Origin: Amycolatopsis sp. MtRt-6
Lineage (GTDB): Bacteria > Actinomycetota > Actinomycetes > Mycobacteriales > Pseudonocardiaceae
Assembly: GCF_017308975.1 (NCBI RefSeq)
Contig: NZ_JADWPD010000028.1
Coordinates: forward strand, 62,001 to 126,000
Direction of reading: 5' to 3'
Length of the DNA: 64,000 nucleotides
This document shows, piece by piece, positions 59,583 to 64,000 of the stretch. Position 1 is the first letter of the stretch, and each line of letters starts with the position of its first letter. Under the pieces are notes generated by a model that was given only the letters and a program-made list of their open reading frames with translations, ran no database searches and was not told the DNA's origin. The position numbers and the translations under genes are program-made.

Positions 59583-60373
59583 CCACCATCGTTCTGGTCC
59601 ACGGGCTGTGGATGACGCCGCGCAGCTGGGAGCACTGGGTGCCGTACTACGAGGCGAAGGGGCACACCGTGCTGACGCCGGCGTACCCGGGCTTCGAGGT
59701 CGAGGTGGAGGCACTGCGCGCCGATCCGGCGCCGATCGCCACGGCGACCGTGCCCGAGACGGTGGCCCACCTGGAGAAGGTCATCACCGCGCTGCCGGAG
59801 CAGCCGATCATCATCGGGCACTCGTTCGGCGGGACGCTGACCCAGCTGCTGCTCGACCGGGGGCACGGGGCGGCCGGGGTGGTCATCGACTCGGCGCCGC
59901 CCGAAGGCATCCGGGTGAACCCGCCGTCGCAGATCAAGTCGTTGTTCCCGATCCTGAACAACCCGGCCAAGCGGCACCAGGCCGCCGGGTTCACCCCGGA
60001 GCAGTTCCGCTACGCCTTCACCAACACGCTGTCCAAAGAGGACTCCAGGGCGGCGTACGACCGGTACGCCATCCCGGCGCCGGGCAGCTGGGTGTGGGCG
60101 TACGGCCTGCTGGCCAACCTCACCCCCGGCAAGCAGGAGACGTGGGTGAACTTCCGCAACGAGCAGCGGGCTCCACTGCTGTTCATCGCCGGCGGGGCGG
60201 ACCACATCATGCCGCCGTCGGTGAACAAGTCCAACGCCCGCCACTACAAGGCACCCGGCACGGTCACCGAGTACGTCGAGTTCCCCGGTCGCTCGCACTG
60301 GACGTGCGCCGAACCCGGCTGGGAGCAGGTCGCCGACCACGCGCTCGACTGGGCGCTCCGGCACGCCCGGTGA
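59579..60373 (+). CDS. Alpha/beta hydrolase
   Basis: A 264-residue alpha/beta hydrolase: TTIVLVHGLWMTPRSWEHW oxyanion region, Ser in IIIGHSFGGTLTQLL, Asp in GGADHIMPPSVN and His in FPGRSHWTC. Coupled to the preceding gene (ATGA). The substrate is unknown; members of this branch are annotated as lipase- or lactonase-like. Confidence 0.88.
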   Translation: MTTIVLVHGLWMTPRSWEHWVPYYEAKGHTVLTPAYPGFEVEVEALRADPAPIATATVPETVAHLEKVITALPEQPIIIGHSFGGTLTQLLLDRGHGAAGVVIDSAPPEGIRVNPPSQIKSLFPILNNPAKRHQAAGFTPEQFRYAFTNTLSKEDSRAAYDRYAIPAPGSWVWAYGLLANLTPGKQETWVNFRNEQRAPLLFIAGGADHIMPPSVNKSNARHYKAPGTVTEYVEFPGRSHWTCAEPGWEQVADHALDWALRHAR

Positions 60374-60455
60374 CGCGGGTCCGGCTCGGCGACGTGATCC
60401 ACCCGCACCACGGTTCCCCTCCCCGGCAAACCGTTCCGACCAGTGAGGACATCCC

Positions 60456-61274
60456 ATGAGCCACGACGCGACCGGACTCCGGCGCCGCACGTTCCTGGCC
60501 GGTGCGGCCGCCGCCGGGGTGGTGACCGCGGTCGCCGCCCCGGCCGCGGCCGCCGCTTCCCCCGGCGGTCCGAAACCGACCATCGTCCTGGTGCACGGCG
60601 CGTTCGCCGACGCCTCCGGCTGGAACGACGTCGTCCACCGGCTGTTGTGCGAGGGCTACCCGGTCATCGCGCCGGCGAACCCGCTGCGCGGCATCGCCGC
60701 CGACTCCGCCTCCCTGGCGAGCCTGCTCGCCGCGCTCGAAGGCCCGCTCGTGCTCGTCGGCCACTCCTACGGTGGCGTCGTCATCACCAATGCCGCCACC
60801 GGCAACCCCCGCGTCAAGGCGCTGGTGTACATCGCGGCGTTCGCTCCCGACGACGGCGACACGGTCGGGGGCCTGCAGAACATGTTCCCCGGCACGAAGC
60901 TCGGGCTCGACGCCCTCGACCTGCGGCCGATCACCCTGCCCGACGGAACGCCGAGCCACGACGGCTACGTCAAGAAAGCCGTGTTCCGCGACGTCTTCGC
61001 CGGTGACCTGCCGCCGGCGACGACCGCGGTCATGGCGGCCACCCAGCGCCCGGCGAACGTGCGGTCCCTGCAGGAGCTGTCCGGGCCGCCGGCGTGGCGG
61101 ACCATCCCGTCGTGGTTCCTGGTCGCCCGCGACGACCAGCTCATCCCCGCCGCCGCGCAGCGGTACATGGCGCGGCGAGCGGGTTCGCGCGTCGTCGAGG
61201 TGCGCAGCTCGCACGTCGCGATGATGTCCCGGCCGGCCCAGACCGCGGCGATCGTCCTCGCCGCCGCGCGCTGA
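60456..61274 (+). CDS. Tat-exported alpha/beta hydrolase
   Basis: A 272-residue protein with a twin-arginine signal (LRRRTFLAGAAAAGVVTAVA, Ala-rich cleavage site near 35), then an alpha/beta hydrolase fold: IVLVHGAFADASGWNDVV, Ser in LVGHSYGGVVITNAA, Asp in VARDDQLIPAAA and His in SSHVAMMSRP. It is the exported member of the three-hydrolase run, 82 bases after the previous gene, probably on the same transcript. Confidence 0.88.
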   Translation: MSHDATGLRRRTFLAGAAAAGVVTAVAAPAAAAASPGGPKPTIVLVHGAFADASGWNDVVHRLLCEGYPVIAPANPLRGIAADSASLASLLAALEGPLVLVGHSYGGVVITNAATGNPRVKALVYIAAFAPDDGDTVGGLQNMFPGTKLGLDALDLRPITLPDGTPSHDGYVKKAVFRDVFAGDLPPATTAVMAATQRPANVRSLQELSGPPAWRTIPSWFLVARDDQLIPAAAQRYMARRAGSRVVEVRSSHVAMMSRPAQTAAIVLAAAR

Positions 61275-61280
61275 GCCGGC

Positions 61281-64000
61281 TCACTCCAGCCGGGACACGT
61301 GGGCCAGCCGGCGGCGGGACGTCACGCCGAGCTTCCGGAACACCTTCCGCAGGTGGTAGTCGACGGTGGAAGCGCTGATGAAGAGCTGCTCGGCGATCTC
61401 GGCGTTGGTCGCGCCGCGGGCGGCGAGCTTCGCGACCGCGAGTTCCTGCACGGTCAGGTCGCCCGCCGTCTCGGGCGACCGCCGCCGCGCCTTCTCGCCG
61501 GTGGCGACCAGTTCCTTGGCGGCTCGCGTGGCGAAGCCGGGTGCCCCCATCCGCTGGAAGATCTCCAGCGCCGTCCGGAGCTGGTCGCGGGCGTCCCGGC
61601 GGCGTTTCCGCCGGCGCAGCCATTCTCCGTAGAGCAGGTGGGCGCGCGCGAGGTCGGCGCGCGCGCCCGCTGCGGACAGCAGGGTGACCGCCTCGCGGTA
61701 GTACGGCTCGGCGGTGCCGGCCGGGGCGAGCAGGGCACGCGAGCGGGCCAGCACCCCGGCCGCCCAGCCGGTGCCGGCGGCCGTGGCCCGGGGCGTCAGC
61801 CTGGCCAGCGCGGCGGCCGCCAGGACCCGGTCACCGCTGCGGACGGCGGCTTCGACGAGGTCGGGCAGGATGCGGGAGTGCACGCTCAGCACATCGGTCT
61901 CGGCGACCTCGTGGGCGATCGCGCGGGCCCGCGCGTAGTCGGCCCGCCCGAGGTACAGCACGACCAGGCCGATGCGGACGAGCGACTGGACCGAGCCGCC
62001 CCCGAGCCGGCCGGCCGCCTCCAGCGACTCGTGCAACGCGGCGGCGGCGCCGTCGTGGCCGCCGTCGTCGGTGCGCCAGGCCAGCAGTTCCGGCAGGCGG
62101 TGGATGGACCACAGCTCGTCCGTCGCCCCGATCGCCGCGCGGACCTGGTTGCACTGCGCCAGCAGGTCCTCGGCCGCGGCCAGGTCGCCGAGGTAGGTCT
62201 CCACCGTGGCCGAGCAGTACAACGCGGTCACGAGTGTCCACAGTGCACCGTTCTGCCGCGCGACGTCGACGGCTCGCCGCCACACCGCCCGGTGCCGCTC
62301 CGGGTCCCAGAGCAGGATGCTGAGCGTCGTGCCGGCCAGGTGCCGGCGCAGCACGTGCTCGGCGGGGGTCGCCGGGTCCAGCAGCGCGTCGGTGGCTTGC
62401 CGGATGTGCGGCACGGCCGGCGCGCAGCCGTCCGTGACCAGCACGGTGAACGCGCGCAACACCAAGTCTCGTAGGGTCGCGTCGCCGGGTGCGCCGGCGG
62501 CACGGGCGATCCGCGCCACCGTGGTGTCCTGGATGAGGTGCCCGCCGCGCACGGCGTGCTCGACGGCGTCCACCAGCGCTTCACGGGCGAGTTCGGGCTC
62601 CCGTTCGCCGAACGCCGCCGCCGCGTCGAGGCACAGGGCCGAGCCTCCCGCGTACGCTCCCTCGCCGCCGAGCACCACCAGCGTGCTCGCGCGGACGAGC
62701 AGCGCCCGGCCCCGCCCGACGTCGCCGACCTGCTCGACGCCGACCGCGTCGAGCAGCTTCAGCGCCTGCACCGGCGCCCCGGCCAGGAGCGCGGCTTCGG
62801 CGGCCCCGAGCATCCGGTCGGCGCGAGCCGGCCCCTCGGGAGTCAGCTCGGCGGCCCGGGTCAGGAACGCCGCGCGCGCCGCGTACCCGCCGCGCGCACC
62901 GGCCCGGTCGGCCGCCCGTTCCAGCTCGACGGCCACCGTTTCGCCGGGTCCGACGCAGGCGGCGGCCAGGTGCCAGGCCCGCCGGTCCGCGTCGGCCGGC
63001 CGGGTGGTCGCGCCGGCGAGCGCGGTGTGCGCCCGCTGCCGCTGCGCGCTGGTCGCCCCGCCGTAGACCGCGGAGCGCACCAGCGGGTGCCGGAATTCGG
63101 CGGTGGTGCCGAGCACCAGCAGGCCCGCCGCCTCCGCGGGACCGATGTCGTCCAGCCGGACGCCGAGCTGCGCGGCGGCGTCGGTGATGTAGCCGATGTC
63201 GCCGCCGGGCTCGGCCGCCGCCACCAGCAACCACGTCTGGGTCTCCGGCGGCAGCGCACGCACCCGGCGCAGGTAGGTCTCCTCCAGCCGCCTGCCGAGG
63301 GGCAGCGGGTCCGGCAGGGACAGCGCCCCGGTCAGGTGGTCGGCCGACAGCTCCTGCCCCAGCAGGGTCAACGCCAGCGGGTTGCCGCCGGTCGCCACCG
63401 CGATGCGCGCGGCGACCCGCCGGTCCACCGGCCGGGTCACCACCGCCTGCAGCAGCTCCACCCCGTCGGCCTCGGCCAGGCCGGTCACTTCGAGCACCTC
63501 GAGCCCGGCCAGCGCGTCGACGGCGTCGCGCGTGGTGAACAGCAGCCCGAGCCCCTCGGCGTGCAGCCGGCGGCCGACGAAGGCCAGCACGCCCAGGGAC
63601 TCCTCGTCCAGCCACTGCGCGTCGTCCACACAGCACAGCACCGGCGCGCCGGCGGCGACCTCGGCGAGCAACGTCAGGGTCGCCAGCCCCACCAGGAACC
63701 GGTCGGCCGGCGGGCCTTCGGCCTGCCCGCAGGCCACCCGCAACGCGCGGTCCTGCGCCGCGGGCAGGCCACGCGGAGCGCTCAACAGCGGGATCAGCAG
63801 CCGGTGCAGTGCCGCGAACGGGAACGCGGTCTCCGCCGCCACCCCGGCCACCCGGACGACCCGCAGGCCCTCGGCCCGCGCGGTGGCGTCGTCGAGCAGG
63901 GCGGTCTTGCCGATCCCCGCGTCGCCGCGCAGGACCAGCGCGCCGCTCAACCCGGCACGCACCGTGGCGACCAGCCGGTCGAGGCGCTCGCGTTCGGCTC
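61281..64000 (-). CDS. LAL-type LuxR regulator (5' end outside window)
   Basis: At least 900 residues are visible; the N-terminus continues beyond the right edge. Walker A GDAGIGKTALL and Walker B-like VLCCVDDAQWLDEE mark the STAND/AAA part, followed by a long helical TPR-like middle and a C-terminal LuxR helix-turn-helix (LTVQELAVAKLAARGATNAE with ISASTVDYHL). LAL proteins are ATP-dependent activators, often of antibiotic or exoenzyme genes. It converges on the hydrolase run with six bases between. Confidence 0.92.
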   Translation of the reverse strand, partial: AERERLDRLVATVRAGLSGALVLRGDAGIGKTALLDDATARAEGLRVVRVAGVAAETAFPFAALHRLLIPLLSAPRGLPAAQDRALRVACGQAEGPPADRFLVGLATLTLLAEVAAGAPVLCCVDDAQWLDEESLGVLAFVGRRLHAEGLGLLFTTRDAVDALAGLEVLEVTGLAEADGVELLQAVVTRPVDRRVAARIAVATGGNPLALTLLGQELSADHLTGALSLPDPLPLGRRLEETYLRRVRALPPETQTWLLVAAAEPGGDIGYITDAAAQLGVRLDDIGPAEAAGLLVLGTTAEFRHPLVRSAVYGGATSAQRQRAHTALAGATTRPADADRRAWHLAAACVGPGETVAVELERAADRAGARGGYAARAAFLTRAAELTPEGPARADRMLGAAEAALLAGAPVQALKLLDAVGVEQVGDVGRGRALLVRASTLVVLGGEGAYAGGSALCLDAAAAFGEREPELAREALVDAVEHAVRGGHLIQDTTVARIARAAGAPGDATLRDLVLRAFTVLVTDGCAPAVPHIRQATDALLDPATPAEHVLRRHLAGTTLSILLWDPERHRAVWRRAVDVARQNGALWTLVTALYCSATVETYLGDLAAAEDLLAQCNQVRAAIGATDELWSIHRLPELLAWRTDDGGHDGAAAALHESLEAAGRLGGGSVQSLVRIGLVVLYLGRADYARARAIAHEVAETDVLSVHSRILPDLVEAAVRSGDRVLAAAALARLTPRATAAGTGWAAGVLARSRALLAPAGTAEPYYREAVTLLSAAGARADLARAHLLYGEWLRRRKRRRDARDQLRTALEIFQRMGAPGFATRAAKELVATGEKARRRSPETAGDLTVQELAVAKLAARGATNAEIAEQLFISASTVDYHLRKVFRKLGVTSRRRLAHVSRLE

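Noticed and set aside
1..64000. tRNA, rRNA, CRISPR array or prophage
   Set aside because: No cloverleaf, rRNA-like or regularly spaced repeat sequence was seen in reading the window.

Overview
The window is very GC-rich DNA with short intergenic gaps, many GTG starts (and a few TTG), and many overlapping stop/start junctions. Gene families such as 13E12-type HNH proteins, LuxR-type large ATPase regulators, ALF-repeat secreted proteins and DUF4157 proteins point to a filamentous actinomycete, most likely a Pseudonocardiaceae member such as Amycolatopsis. That assignment is an inference. I saw no rRNA, tRNA or CRISPR array.

Left part (1-15 kb). After the tail of an SDR gene comes a catabolic block (337-6332). 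It holds a GntR/FCD regulator, then an operon of a class III aminotransferase-fold enzyme, an APH-fold kinase and an aldehyde dehydrogenase, then a ROK regulator. The enzyme trio best fits a kinase/phospho-lyase/dehydrogenase route of the hydroxylysine or phosphoethanolamine type. A perfect 20-bp operator-like sequence lies in front of both the operon and the ROK gene. Stress and regulatory genes follow (DJ-1/PfpI, XRE, HxlR, an Asp-nucleophile hydrolase), then a histidine kinase/response regulator/ABC exporter module and a family-39 glycosyltransferase.

Biosynthetic cluster 1 (15-27 kb). A 2118-residue type I PKS (CoA-ligase, ACP, KS, malonyl-type AT, DH, KR, ACP) is followed by genes for an SDR, a methyltransferase, an MHS-type transporter, a GT4 glycosyltransferase and a phytanoyl-CoA-dioxygenase-like enzyme. 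These accessory genes look less GC-biased than the PKS.

Middle part (27-48.7 kb). This holds a DUF6130-like lipoprotein, a catechol ortho-cleavage operon (catR-catB-catA-catC) with a perfect LysR box, a CBS protein with a NhaD/ArsB permease, secreted proteins, a secreted tripeptidyl-aminopeptidase-like hydrolase, a second kinase/regulator/ABC module, a universal stress protein and assorted enzymes. Several decayed genes lie here: an NRPS C-terminus (36-37 kb), an aldehyde dehydrogenase N-terminus (42 kb), a quinone oxidoreductase (45.5 kb) and a RarA tail (46 kb).

Right part (48.8-64 kb). Two translationally coupled genes encode an Lgt-like membrane protein and a DUF4157 metalloprotease-like protein. 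Next to them is biosynthetic cluster 2, a tight five-gene operon: thioesterase II, NRPS A-T didomain, flavin halogenase, cation/proton antiporter and tyrosine phenol-lyase. It reads as a compact route to a halogenated aromatic amino acid that the lyase could split to a halophenol. I consider this operon and the Lgt/DUF4157 pair the most interesting parts of the window. Three alpha/beta hydrolases and a truncated LAL-family regulator close the window.
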